A stretch of DNA of 38,303 nt, from positions 1-38,303 of the IMG/VR virus record IMGVR_UViG_3300023198_000958; one strand, 5' to 3'. The position numbers and the translations under genes are program-made. Shown here one piece after another: positions 21,027 through 30,046 of the stretch (the stretch's first letter is position 1; each line of letters begins with the position of its first letter). The notes below the pieces were generated by a model that ran no database searches, was not told the origin of the DNA, and saw nothing but the letters and a program-made list of their open reading frames with translations. The stretch comes from a virus.

Positions 21027-23641
21027 GATTCACCCCCGTCTGCTTTTGCAAGGATGCTGAAATCCAGATAGTAGTTCTTGTTCGAGGCACTGATCCTTGT
21101 AACGTGCCGTTCTACCTCTGGGGCAAAGTCCTGTTCGTATCCATCAACATCGAGGGAAATCTTCCCATATGTCTCTGTCCCATCATCGCCAACCTTGCCC
21201 TCTGTGTCAATGTAGATGCGCTTCAGCTTCTTCTGGAACTCAGAACTTCCCATGTTGATCTGGCCCGTATAGATCCCCCAAGTAAATGGTCGCACTACAG
21301 TAGTATCATCGAAACCGTACTTGTTGATCGTGGCCGCATTTTCATCGCAGAACAGATACTCCTGACCACCCTGATTAGATGTTGCAAGGAACTCCAGCGG
21401 CAAAGCTGTAGTCGAAAGCAGTTCATTAAAGATGTGGTAGTGCCATGCGGCCCTGTCAGCGTCAAACACAAGAGCTTCGAGCCTTTGGTCTGACTCGCCA
21501 TCATCACCCAGAGAAACGATCCAGAGCTGTCTCAAGTCGCTTCTCCATGCGAATGACGGAGTGCCTCGACCAACCATCTCCCGATACTTGTCGCTGATCC
21601 TGCGTTCAGGTGTCTCGCTGATGTTGACAATCTTCTGGCCATCGAATAGATAAGCGTAATCCACACCACCGAAGAAGACTCCGAAGGGTGTTTCTACAAC
21701 AGCAGGGCGACCCAGAGAGTTGATCTCGTTGTAGGCTCCAAGTTCCCGCCATGACATACCAGAACCGCCACTGATGTCCATGATGTAGGCACTGGTCGAA
21801 TGCAGGACCAAAACCCTCCCCTTGAACTCAGCAATCGCCATTCCGACCCCATCATCACGAGGGGCATAATCCACATAATTGCTCTTGGCCACTGAGCGGT
21901 ATTTCCTGAATTCGCTGTAGGCCATTCGGCTGGGTTTGTTTTGATCATCCTGAATGAGATTCAACATCAGAAGCCGACCGGACGAATAGGCGATATGTCG
22001 GGGGTAGACCGTGCTGGCCTCACCCTGACTGTAGCCAAGGATATCTTCGAGGTCTGCCAGTCCTGTTTCACCTATGTCAAGATGACAGAGTAAACATTTC
22101 TGATTCTGGACCTTGGTGATCGTACCACTGCCGGGGTTGTTGGCATACTCGCCACTGGCATTGCCGTCAACGCCCATGTGCGTCATAAACGGAGCCATGT
22201 CGGCTCCCCACTCCCGGTGGTTAATTGTAACGTCTGCTTCTCTGAGCGGCATAGCGTCAACACCAGAGCAATCTATGGCAACCATCGGACAGTAAGTGAA
22301 AGCCTCAATCGCTGTAGTATCAGTGAACATCGTAGCAAGAGAGCCTGTTTCAGATTCAAACAAAAATACTCCTTGAGAACTCGTATAAGCCGCAGTGTAA
22401 TTATTGTTTGTTGGGACGTTTTCATCCTCAAGCGTCATCGTAAGCGCACCACTGAACGTGAGAGCACGGGGCCAGAAGAACATCGTATTGGTTTCAAATT
22501 CAAACCAGCCTTTTGTCTCAGTTATAACAGTGCCGACCCCAACGCTTCTTGCCCTGATTGCACGAAGCACAAAATCAGCGTCAGGTGCTCCGTCATTAAA
22601 GCCATAAAGCGTATAGCCTATGTGATTCTCAGTACCGGGACGAGGATCAGCGTCTTCATTGTACTTTAAGATGTGACCTTCACTGGCCGTGATATCCAGA
22701 TTCTCAAGATCATTGCTCATCATCTCAGCAGTATAAATCAGATCATAAGGCTGATCTCCAGCACTGTACTTCACGCCTTCCAGTTCGAGGATCTTCCGAT
22801 AGACATGGATCTTTGAAACAGTTCTCGAAATATCCCTGCTTACCGCAAGGTTGATACCCAAGGCAATATTTCTTTCCCAGCTTACTTCAGCGGCAGAAAT
22901 AGAGATTGTAAACGTGTTGGATAACGGACTGACCTGACCGCTCTGGAAAACGAACTGAACACCCAGCTCAACCGAAAGGGACCTGTCCAACGGAAGGGAA
23001 GTTTTGTCCACCGAGAACATGTCTTCCTTCAAGAATGTTCCAATTACAACCTTCTTCTCAGGGGACGAAGCGCACTCAGTATCAGCATCAGTGGTGTAAG
23101 TGCTTTCCATTGGAATATGAGTAAGCACTGGAACCAGCCCACCAACAGGTTCGAGAATCCAACTTGAAGTGCCGCTGGTATCTTCGTTCGCATCACTGTG
23201 ATTCTGCATATGAGCAGGCGGCTTGAATCTGTCTCCTTCATTGATGTAACTGACTGAATAGACCCCAATCGGATCACCGCTGACGATGGCCGCAATGTAA
23301 ATAAGCGTACCCTCAACAATGATCATCTCACTGTCAGTGTCCAAGGTGACGCCAAAGGAAAAGTCCTCAGTCACAGTAGCACCACGAATACGAAGATGAG
23401 TAGTTGTCAAGAAAACAGAAAGAGTTTCATCTGGATCAGCAGGGTTTGTCATGAACTTCATGTCGATGGTATTGGTAATGGATTCATCATCACCAGTGAT
23501 GTGAACGATTTCATTGCGGGGAGTCAGTGTCCCCAAAATGTTGATCTCGCTGTTGAGGATTTCCTTGACAGTTTGCTTTGACAGGTCGCCTTCGGTCTGA
23601 CCACCCGCCCACCCAATTTGCCAAAGTTCTTTCTTCGCCAT
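20969..23641 (-). CDS. Tail nozzle / stabilisation protein, beta-propeller-like (890 aa)
   Basis: It follows three adaptor-like genes and starts at ATG 23641 through a TGATG junction. The protein is beta-rich with many short strands. The C-terminal half has propeller-like units (GVFFGGVDYAYLFDG; AWRSDLRQLWIVSLG; QRLEALVFDADRAAWHYHIF) of the kind seen in P22 gp10 and T7 gp12-type tail nozzles. Phage nozzles of this type are about 470-900 aa, so the length fits. It would form the distal part of the short tail below the adaptor ring. The N-terminal half is less typical and may carry an inserted beta-sandwich domain. Order adaptor, nozzle, ejection proteins supports the call. Confidence 0.75.
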   Translation of the reverse strand: MAKKELWQIGWAGGQTEGDLSKQTVKEILNSEINILGTLTPRNEIVHITGDDESITNTIDMKFMTNPADPDETLSVFLTTTHLRIRGATVTEDFSFGVTLDTDSEMIIVEGTLIYIAAIVSGDPIGVYSVSYINEGDRFKPPAHMQNHSDANEDTSGTSSWILEPVGGLVPVLTHIPMESTYTTDADTECASSPEKKVVIGTFLKEDMFSVDKTSLPLDRSLSVELGVQFVFQSGQVSPLSNTFTISISAAEVSWERNIALGINLAVSRDISRTVSKIHVYRKILELEGVKYSAGDQPYDLIYTAEMMSNDLENLDITASEGHILKYNEDADPRPGTENHIGYTLYGFNDGAPDADFVLRAIRARSVGVGTVITETKGWFEFETNTMFFWPRALTFSGALTMTLEDENVPTNNNYTAAYTSSQGVFLFESETGSLATMFTDTTAIEAFTYCPMVAIDCSGVDAMPLREADVTINHREWGADMAPFMTHMGVDGNASGEYANNPGSGTITKVQNQKCLLCHLDIGETGLADLEDILGYSQGEASTVYPRHIAYSSGRLLMLNLIQDDQNKPSRMAYSEFRKYRSVAKSNYVDYAPRDDGVGMAIAEFKGRVLVLHSTSAYIMDISGGSGMSWRELGAYNEINSLGRPAVVETPFGVFFGGVDYAYLFDGQKIVNISETPERRISDKYREMVGRGTPSFAWRSDLRQLWIVSLGDDGESDQRLEALVFDADRAAWHYHIFNELLSTTALPLEFLATSNQGGQEYLFCDENAATINKYGFDDTTVVRPFTWGIYTGQINMGSSEFQKKLKRIYIDTEGKVGDDGTETYGKISLDVDGYEQDFAPEVERHVTRISASNKNYYLDFSILAKADGGESWTGTIESLGLSYKPKKLK

Positions 23642-24282
23642 CAGAAATCAGTCCCGTACATGAATCCAGTGCTCACGGTGGACTCGAGGTTGATGGTGTT
23701 TCGGAGATCACGCTCGATCCGCTCACCCATTGCCACATAATACTGAGCCTTGTCAAAAGCACTCAGTTCTTCAGCACAACGGGCCAGCATCCTGTAACGA
23801 AGAGCCCTGAGCCTCTCCCCAGTAAGAGCAGGAACCTCTTTTTCATCAGTGTCAAGCGTGACCCCAGAGGTCATTTCGTAATCGAGATAAAGCCGGAGAT
23901 ACTCAACGGGTTTCCAGTTTCCAACAATCTTGATGGAACCATTGGTCGTGAGTCTCATCGTTCCGTTGGTCAAAGCCCAGAAAATGGTAGTAGTCAGATT
24001 GAGAGTAGCATCCACAATCATCCGCTCTACCTCGGTGGAAAACATCTTTTGGCATTGAACATTGTCCATGTAAACAAACTGAGGATCAATCCAGTCGGCA
24101 TCGGAACCTACAGCAGAATTATCAACCACGGTTGTTTCAAAAGATTCTTGTCGTGGGAAGAGACTTGCAACAGCCGCAGATTCCTCGGTCATGTAAATCA
24201 GAAGCATATCTGTAGACAACGAGTTGTGATCAGCATCTCCAGCCAGTCGGCTAATCTGGTAAAGAAATTCCTGTATCTTCAT
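23641..24282 (-). CDS. Head-tail adaptor-like protein 3 (213 aa)
   Basis: ATG 24282 overlaps the previous stop by 4 bases (ATGA), with AAGGGG about 8 bases upstream. The N-terminal helices (MLLIYMTEESAAVASLFP) and C-terminal helical hairpin (LRALRYRMLARCAEELSAFDKAQYYVAMGERIERDL) have the pattern of portal-adjacent adaptor (connector) proteins of short-tailed phages. The central part is strand-rich. It is the third adaptor-like gene in a row, with a similar length to the other two. Sequence identity between the three is low, so shared origin is inferred from architecture. Confidence 0.6.
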   Translation of the reverse strand: MKIQEFLYQISRLAGDADHNSLSTDMLLIYMTEESAAVASLFPRQESFETTVVDNSAVGSDADWIDPQFVYMDNVQCQKMFSTEVERMIVDATLNLTTTIFWALTNGTMRLTTNGSIKIVGNWKPVEYLRLYLDYEMTSGVTLDTDEKEVPALTGERLRALRYRMLARCAEELSAFDKAQYYVAMGERIERDLRNTINLESTVSTGFMYGTDF

Positions 24283-24923
24283 CTCTGTACCCCTTGCTGG
24301 CCCTGTGGCCCATGAAGACGTTCAAGAAGTTGCTTGTTGTAGAATGCCGCTCGTTCCTTGTCGCCGTACTTCAACCACAGATCAGCCAGAGCATAATCAA
24401 CCATGTGGTAGTGCCACTTCTCATTGATTTCAGGATCAACGCTGGAGGTCAGTTCAGCAGGAACCCGCTTGTAGCTGAGCAGGATTTCCCTATCGGATGC
24501 GGCCCACCCGCCACCAACAACCCTGTTCAAAAGGATTGCATCACCAGCATCAGCACACAGCAGATCGGAAGTACTATTTATGGAGGTCAGTAAAGCTTGG
24601 ATGCTTACGATCTGAGAATTCTGTCGTGCCACCGTTTCATAAACATCGGTGACTTTGGTATTCGGTTCCCACATGAGGCTGACGAGATCAAGAAAATCGG
24701 CAGGTCTTGTTAACGCATAGGGTACTCCGTAATCATCATCAGCACCCGTGTCCTCAGTCGGAACAACGGTAAGCACCAACTCAGGAACAGCCCGCCAGTC
24801 CAATAAACGGGTCAGGTAAATCTGTGCAGAATTGAGGGCCTGAATTACATCGAATGGATTCCCCTCCATTGATTTTTCCGCAAGACCTGAGAAGACCATC
24901 GTTTTCATTTCTTCGGTAGTCAT
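24279..24923 (-). CDS. Head-tail adaptor-like protein 2 (214 aa)
   Basis: ATG 24923 is preceded by GGAGTAATC and lies 2 bases after the previous stop. The N-terminal helices (PFDVIQALNSAQIYLTRLLDW) are followed by a beta-rich middle (ELVLTVVP, ILLSYKRVP). The end is a typical adaptor C-terminal hairpin (WHYHMVDYALADLWLKYGDKERAAFYNKQLLERL). The last pattern is very characteristic of phage head-tail connector proteins, where it packs around the portal or next ring. The product would form a 12-subunit ring under the portal. This is the clearest member of the tandem trio. Confidence 0.7.
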   Translation of the reverse strand: MTTEEMKTMVFSGLAEKSMEGNPFDVIQALNSAQIYLTRLLDWRAVPELVLTVVPTEDTGADDDYGVPYALTRPADFLDLVSLMWEPNTKVTDVYETVARQNSQIVSIQALLTSINSTSDLLCADAGDAILLNRVVGGGWAASDREILLSYKRVPAELTSSVDPEINEKWHYHMVDYALADLWLKYGDKERAAFYNKQLLERLHGPQGQQGVQR

Positions 24924-24925
24924 GA

Positions 24926-25555
24926 TTACTCCGCATCTGTGCCAAGAACCTCAGACCCAACGAAGACATTCACGGATTGCGTCCACATCTGATAAAGCAT
25001 CGATGCGGCCTGTTCTTCCTCATCCTGTATTTTGCCCTTCATGACGGCATACTCAACAATGAGTTCCGACCATGAATCAGGTGGGATAAGATGTGGAGAA
25101 ACTGTCTTTTTCCACGCCGTTACAGGAGCAGGAGAAGTCACAAAGGTCAGGCTGACACTCAGGTTTGTTTCGGGAAAAAACTTGATAACTGCTTTACCAC
25201 CGGCAATTCCAGTGAAGGAACATGCAGGATATTCATCTGTGTGAAGAGCTCCCATGTTGTCTCGAATATGAAGAAGATCGGGGTGCGAATAAATCTTGCA
25301 CCGTACACCATCTTTTTCGACTGTCACGGCCTTCACGACATCGAAATCACTGATATCCCAATCAGTCGTTATTGTCGCAGTTTCCAGATCCATCATCGTA
25401 CCCAGCAGGGCAACAGGCAGAGCCTTGCACAGCATGAGAGCACCCTCATACATCCACTCATCTACCTGATCTTTTGATGGGGTCGTTGCCTCAGTGATCC
25501 TTACATCGAGCAAGGAGCCGACCCTGTTCCGTAGCTGATCGGAAATCACTGACAT
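24926..25555 (-). CDS. Head-tail adaptor-like protein 1 (209 aa)
   Basis: ATG 25555 has AGGAGA 5 bases upstream. A second ATG at 25560 lies too close to the site. The N-terminal helices (KDQVDEWMYEGALMLCKALP) precede a beta-rich core with VIKFFPE and VSLTFVTSPAPV strands. The end is a C-terminal helical pair (ELIVEYAVMKGKIQDEEEQAASMLYQMW). This follows the same plan as the next two gene products. As the first gene after the capsid protein, it is the best candidate for the ring directly bound to the portal. A strong hairpin precedes the gene. Confidence 0.65.
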   Translation of the reverse strand: MSVISDQLRNRVGSLLDVRITEATTPSKDQVDEWMYEGALMLCKALPVALLGTMMDLETATITTDWDISDFDVVKAVTVEKDGVRCKIYSHPDLLHIRDNMGALHTDEYPACSFTGIAGGKAVIKFFPETNLSVSLTFVTSPAPVTAWKKTVSPHLIPPDSWSELIVEYAVMKGKIQDEEEQAASMLYQMWTQSVNVFVGSEVLGTDAE

Positions 25556-25568
25556 GACATTCTCCTAT

Positions 25569-25590
25569 GGGGGGAACCGAAGCTCCCCCC
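25569..25590 (-). promoter_or_regulatory. Stable TTCG-loop hairpin between capsid and adaptor genes
   Basis: On the minus strand the sequence is GGGGGGAGC-TTCG-GTTCCCCCC, a 9-bp stem (one G-T wobble) closed by a C(UUCG)G tetraloop in RNA. It sits in a 54-base gap between the capsid stop and the next start. No T-run follows (ATAGGAGAAT), so it is not a classical terminator. It is more likely an mRNA stability, processing or partial read-through element that raises capsid mRNA over downstream messages. Confidence 0.7.
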
Positions 25591-25609
25591 AAAGTTCATA
25601 TCCCTCGGC

Positions 25610-27181
25610 TCAAGTGCCAAGCTTCAGGATACAGTGGACGGACTCATGACGCATCTCATATCCCATCTCGGTGAGCAGGAAATCGAGCTGACCATCAACG
25701 GTCAGTTCTCCCACATTCGAGTGGAGCTGGGTGTCACGGCCCCGCAGGGGACGAATTTCGACATGCTGGAAGTCGATAACCAGTGCGTAATCCTCGTACT
25801 GGCCTCGGAACAACGGCATGGGAACGAAATACAAATTCCCGTTGGGGGTAATGACCTTGTTCACGGTCATGCCCAGCGAATTCGGAACCTGCATGATCTG
25901 GCCGAACGTCATCGCTCCGCTAGTCCCATCAGCGTGGAATGCCAGCTCCGAAAGAGCCATCATCCACTTCTGGGAAGCAAACACGATCTTGTCAGAACTG
26001 GGAGAATCCACAGTGTCATCAAAGATCCTGTAAGTCAGAGCGTTGAAACTGGCCATGTTCGCACCCGTGGGATTGAACACAAAGGCCGTATCCAGATCAG
26101 CATTCTTGGTGCGGATGAAGCCGGGAAGAGTGGCTCCAACACCAATGCCCTTGAACCGGGTCAGCGGGTTCTCGGAACCCTCCAAGGGGAGCAGTCCCCA
26201 ATCGGTCCCTTCAACTCCACCACCCTGAAACAGAATGGCCCGTTCCAGTTCGGTTTTGTGCTGGATGGTTTTCCGCAGACGCAGACGCGCCAGTTCAGCA
26301 CCACCGTACAGTTCAACAGCCTTCAGCGTGTTGGCGATACTGTAGGGGGTTTTGAAAATCTGGGTGACGTTGTGAGCGGAACGGCTCCTTTTGCGAGTTT
26401 CGTTCGGCAGACCGGAACCCTGAGCGTAACCCTGCAACTGTTCATCAGGGGTGAAGGTATGAACCGTCACTTCCTGAGATCCGGCGGCAGAGAACATGGT
26501 TTCCAGAAGATTCTCGGTCACGGCATTCGGCTGGGAGGTCAGCGTTCCGCAATGTGCTTTCCACACATCGGAACCGAAGTAACCACCAACAACGCCTTCA
26601 GTGTCCACGCCACTGCTATGATCAACGAGGATCAGAGCATTGGCAAGATCTTCAACACCAGCGTCAAAGGCAGTGTAGCTGTACTGCCCCGGTCCCTGAG
26701 CAAGGCCAGCGGCCAGCGGGACGAAGGTGAAGACCACATCAGCGGTATCAGCGCTGTTGCGGCCAGTAACATGGACGTAGATGACGGGCTTGGCGGCATT
26801 CCAAGTCTGACCCTTCACATCGGCGTAAGCGGCGGCCTCAAAGGCTTGCCAATCGCCACCGTGACGAGCCCTCAAAACGTACAGGCCAGAAGCCGTCCGT
26901 TCGAGAAGCATCTTGGTGTCCCGGTGAGTGAACAGCTCGTCTTCCATCCAGTGGAAGATAATCTGCGGGGTCGGGTTCTTGCGGACCATCGTGGCCCAAG
27001 ACAAGAACGGGGACGCAGACGGGCTGATCAGGTGAATGTTTTTCTTCATCTCAAGGACGAAGCGATCAGGATTGTTGAATTCGGTGCCGTATCCAGCGAA
27101 TTCGTCCTGACTATTGACAGATCCCACATCGTACCCTCGATCTGCTACGAAGGTACTGGGATTAATAATCGGCTGTGCCAT
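25610..27181 (-). CDS. Major capsid protein, SU10-like (HK97 fold), with inserted domain (523 aa)
   Basis: ATG 27181 has an ideal AAAGGAG 7 bases upstream, which fits a highly expressed gene. The family pattern is clear in three places: SPFLSWATMVRKN...FHWMEDEL (59-83); HNVTQIFKTPYSIANTLKAVELYG...ELERAILFQG (270-320); and the C-terminal VPMPLFRGQYEDYALVIDFQHVEIRPLRGRD region. These resemble the SU10-type capsid family (DUF5309); N4 gp56-like capsids are a related alternative. Typical members are about 320-350 aa. The excess maps between WMEDEL and NVTQIF (about residues 95-260), pointing to a large inserted domain. It lies directly after the scaffold gene, as expected. Confidence 0.85.
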   Translation of the reverse strand: MAQPIINPSTFVADRGYDVGSVNSQDEFAGYGTEFNNPDRFVLEMKKNIHLISPSASPFLSWATMVRKNPTPQIIFHWMEDELFTHRDTKMLLERTASGLYVLRARHGGDWQAFEAAAYADVKGQTWNAAKPVIYVHVTGRNSADTADVVFTFVPLAAGLAQGPGQYSYTAFDAGVEDLANALILVDHSSGVDTEGVVGGYFGSDVWKAHCGTLTSQPNAVTENLLETMFSAAGSQEVTVHTFTPDEQLQGYAQGSGLPNETRKRSRSAHNVTQIFKTPYSIANTLKAVELYGGAELARLRLRKTIQHKTELERAILFQGGGVEGTDWGLLPLEGSENPLTRFKGIGVGATLPGFIRTKNADLDTAFVFNPTGANMASFNALTYRIFDDTVDSPSSDKIVFASQKWMMALSELAFHADGTSGAMTFGQIMQVPNSLGMTVNKVITPNGNLYFVPMPLFRGQYEDYALVIDFQHVEIRPLRGRDTQLHSNVGELTVDGQLDFLLTEMGYEMRHESVHCILKLGT

Positions 27182-27210
27182 GATTCAACTCCTTTAATCA
27201 GGCTTGAAGA

Positions 27211-27999
27211 TCATCCCATTATGTTTGGATTAGCAACATAATTGGCATCTTCATTATCAGGTGTTTCTTGGTACTTGTCCCCGGTGGGTTTGTCCGTAGA
27301 GCCTCCAGCAGAGGCTACGGGAGCACCCCTCGGTGTACCACCTTCTTCGGTAGCGGGCTGAGGTGTTTGAGCCTTTTCCCTCGCTTCCTTGTTTTCGAAT
27401 GCGGCATACAAATCCGCAATCATAAAACCGGAAGGGTTCGAGATTGTATTCACGAACTTATCAGCAATGTGATCAGGCACTCCACCGATATTGATCAAAT
27501 TATCGAGGAATGTTTTCAGCTCAATCTCAGCGGCGGCTTCCATTTTTCCACGCTGACGGGCCTGTTCAGAAGTTTCCTCGGCGGGTTTCGCCTGTTGAGT
27601 TTCTTCCTGCGGGCTGTTCTTGGGAATCGGATTGCCGTAATCGTCTTCTTCATCGCCATCGAAAATCGTCTGAGCATTTGCTTGAGCTCGAGTCTCAACG
27701 AATTCACCGCGCATGTGCTTTTCGAGCACATCAACAAGATCACCGTTGGTCTTCAAAGCTTCCATGATATTTGCGAATGGGGCGTTTGCTTCGTTCCGGG
27801 CCTGAACCTCTTCGAACTTCTTACGCCAGTATTCTCTACCCTCTTCTTCAATCGCCTGCTCTTCAGATTTAACGACAGGTTGGCTGGGATCTTCATTCAA
27901 TCCCAACACAGGAGGCTTTTCTGCCTGAGCGGCCAAGGGCCGCATATTTTCAGTCCAACCTTCAGGCCGGTTGTTTGTTTGCTCGTTTTTGTCGCTCAA
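27211..27999 (-). CDS. Capsid scaffolding protein (262 aa)
   Basis: The gene lies between portal and capsid genes, the usual scaffold position. The product is acidic, Gln/Glu/Pro-rich and predicted helical, with a coiled-coil-like part (EEQAIEEEGREYWRKKFEEV) and disordered ends, typical of scaffolds that guide procapsid assembly and are then removed. Start: the TTG at 27999 (MSDKNEQ...) has GGAGG (28006-28010) 6 bases upstream. The in-frame TTG at 28005 directly abuts that site and cannot use it. The gene overlaps the portal gene by 38 bases. Function is inferred from position and composition, since scaffolds are poorly conserved. Confidence 0.75.
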   Translation of the reverse strand: MSDKNEQTNNRPEGWTENMRPLAAQAEKPPVLGLNEDPSQPVVKSEEQAIEEEGREYWRKKFEEVQARNEANAPFANIMEALKTNGDLVDVLEKHMRGEFVETRAQANAQTIFDGDEEDDYGNPIPKNSPQEETQQAKPAEETSEQARQRGKMEAAAEIELKTFLDNLINIGGVPDHIADKFVNTISNPSGFMIADLYAAFENKEAREKAQTPQPATEEGGTPRGAPVASAGGSTDKPTGDKYQETPDNEDANYVANPNIMG

Positions 28000-30046
28000 G
28001 GTCAACCTCCATCTCAGCTCTCAGTTTCGTAAGGGCAAGCTCTCCACCCACACGATCCATGAGAAGTCCCTGTTTCGATTTCGCTTCTTTCTCCATCAAC
28101 TTGATTCGCTCACGCATCATGCCAAGTTCGTCACCCATCCGTTTCCGCTTGAGATCCTCGGCGGCAACTGTTTTGATGGATTCCCGCTCCATATTGACGA
28201 TGTGCTTGGAGCTACCCAAATGCACTTCAGCCTGCTGGAGCTGGCGGCGTAATGTCTGGTTGAGGCCCCGTTCGCTTTCGAGGGCCTCCTGCATACTCTG
28301 GACTGCGGTGTTGGCTTGCTCGACCTCACCGATCCTTTGCATGACGGCCTCCTTGTCAATGATGTCAGTTTTCTTGAGCACCTCAACACGGTCGATGATG
28401 CCCATCTGATACATCTCAAGGTAGAGATTCAACAACGCCATTCTGTTGGAAGGCATACTCGTTCCATCAACAATAATCAAGTCGTAATTCCCAACAGTGA
28501 GGTCGTTAAGGGTTTTGATTTGTCCGGTGAGCGGATCAAGCTCCATCTGATTTGCGAACACTTCACGGACTTCTTCATTGTCTTCGCCCACGACTCTCAG
28601 CATTTTTTGAGGCGAATAGGTCTGCTGGATCAGGTGCATTACCACCAAGCCCAGATTCCTAAGTCCCTGTTTTGCATGAGAAGCCTTGTACTGGATTTTC
28701 TGCTGACCTCGTTCCTCAAGGGCAAGCAAGCCCCGATAGGTTTCAGGAGCGTCTTGGTTCGAACCCATCATGTGAGCGAAGACTGAAAGAGCGTATTCCA
28801 TATCTTGCTTAGCCTCGGACTCGAGTTGGATAAACGCAGGGGGCAAGGGCTGAGGTAGCAACTCCCTCGGCGGCTCCCCACCTGTCGCCTGATACTCGAG
28901 AACGAAACCGGGCTGAGATCCGCTCTTTGCAAACTCTTCCTTGTTCGTAATCGTGTTCTTCTCAGCGAGGAAGCGATAGTTTCCGCTCAAGGTGGCGTTG
29001 TGGATCATGATCGAACGCCGTTTGTTGACTTCCTGCTGAAGCCCCTTGATTACATCAACATCACCCATCGGGAAGGGATTGCGTCTGTGGTGCAGGAAGA
29101 ATGGAACTAGTGGATAAATCGGGGTACGAAGCTCGTATTCATCCAGAGTGGTGCTTGTTCCGGCAGTTACCGTGACCTTGACGCGCTTCTCATAAATCTT
29201 GAGAGCCCTGATCTGGGAATTCTTGTTCTTCATCACTTTCTTGTATTCAGGTGGGAGGTTCTTGAATCGATGCACGGCCCCCGTCCTTGCATCCATCACC
29301 TTCCAGTAATGAGACTTGACCTTCTCGAAACACTCTGTAACACGAATCTTGCCCTCACTGTCATGGGCAATGTAGTTGATATTCACAATCGACTGATTCA
29401 TTGCTGTATTTGCATTGGCCTCTGGCCTGTCGATGTTCGGGCCTTCGTCAATCTCGGCCTTCCCGATGATCCCGTCCTTGTTGGGATACATCATCATCAA
29501 CTGCTCACGGGAGATACGCCTCGAAATGAGAATGTACTCAGCATCGCTCAGATCGATCTCACGGCTGTTCGGATCAGCATAGACATCCCACGGCGGCAAT
29601 GACCGGATCATCACCTCTCCACGCCCCTCATCAGCGTAAGGGTCGATGTAGGCCAGCATATAGCCTGCTCCCAGAACAAAGAAGTCCTGCATGGTCTGTT
29701 GATACTGATTATCGCCCTGACTGATATGCCAGACATGCTGAATGGCATCACCAAAGACTGCCGCCGTCTTCACATCCCCGTCCCCTGCTGGGAAAGGCCG
29801 GAAGGTAGGCCGCTTGGACAGGAAGATCGTCATCTCCTGCTGGATGATAGGCATGGTCCTGTTGATTACCAGAGGGGCCATGCCTCGTTGCTGAATGATC
29901 TTCAGCTCTTTATCCGTCCACTGCTTCCCGTAAAAGAAATCCTCGCAGTTGGCGGCATTTACAGCCCAATCCATCCGCTCAGACTCGTAATCAAGGAAGG
30001 TATGCCAGATGCGCTGGGCCTTCGTGTAAGTTACATAACTAGCCAT
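27962..30046 (-). CDS. Portal protein, P22-like (694 aa)
   Basis: The portal is the 12-subunit channel at the capsid vertex through which DNA is packaged and ejected. Start ATG 30046 has GAGGAAGA upstream and overlaps the terminase stop by 16 bases. The N-terminal half has the family features: FFYGKQWTDKELKIIQQRG...LVINRTMPIIQQEM (33-71), FLSKRPTFRPFPAGDGD, YMLAYIDPYADEGRGEVMIRSLPPWDVYADP and RRNPFPMGDVDVIKGLQQEVNKRRS. The C-terminal 110 residues are one long charged helix (from about residue 575), like the barrel helix of P22 portals. Length is near that of P22 gp1 (725 aa). Gene order terminase, portal, scaffold, capsid supports the call. Confidence 0.92.
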   Translation of the reverse strand: MASYVTYTKAQRIWHTFLDYESERMDWAVNAANCEDFFYGKQWTDKELKIIQQRGMAPLVINRTMPIIQQEMTIFLSKRPTFRPFPAGDGDVKTAAVFGDAIQHVWHISQGDNQYQQTMQDFFVLGAGYMLAYIDPYADEGRGEVMIRSLPPWDVYADPNSREIDLSDAEYILISRRISREQLMMMYPNKDGIIGKAEIDEGPNIDRPEANANTAMNQSIVNINYIAHDSEGKIRVTECFEKVKSHYWKVMDARTGAVHRFKNLPPEYKKVMKNKNSQIRALKIYEKRVKVTVTAGTSTTLDEYELRTPIYPLVPFFLHHRRNPFPMGDVDVIKGLQQEVNKRRSIMIHNATLSGNYRFLAEKNTITNKEEFAKSGSQPGFVLEYQATGGEPPRELLPQPLPPAFIQLESEAKQDMEYALSVFAHMMGSNQDAPETYRGLLALEERGQQKIQYKASHAKQGLRNLGLVVMHLIQQTYSPQKMLRVVGEDNEEVREVFANQMELDPLTGQIKTLNDLTVGNYDLIIVDGTSMPSNRMALLNLYLEMYQMGIIDRVEVLKKTDIIDKEAVMQRIGEVEQANTAVQSMQEALESERGLNQTLRRQLQQAEVHLGSSKHIVNMERESIKTVAAEDLKRKRMGDELGMMRERIKLMEKEAKSKQGLLMDRVGGELALTKLRAEMEVDLERQKRANKQPA

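Noticed and set aside
25634-27241. 535-aa plus-strand ORF opposite the capsid gene
   Set aside because: It is antisense to a gene with family motifs and an ideal ribosome binding site; the translation has no domain and arises from low stop frequency on the opposite strand.
27200-28050. Plus-strand 254-aa ORF opposite the scaffold gene
   Set aside because: It is a shadow frame of a gene in the expected portal-scaffold-capsid position. The translation is Phe/Leu/Arg-rich, typical of antisense.
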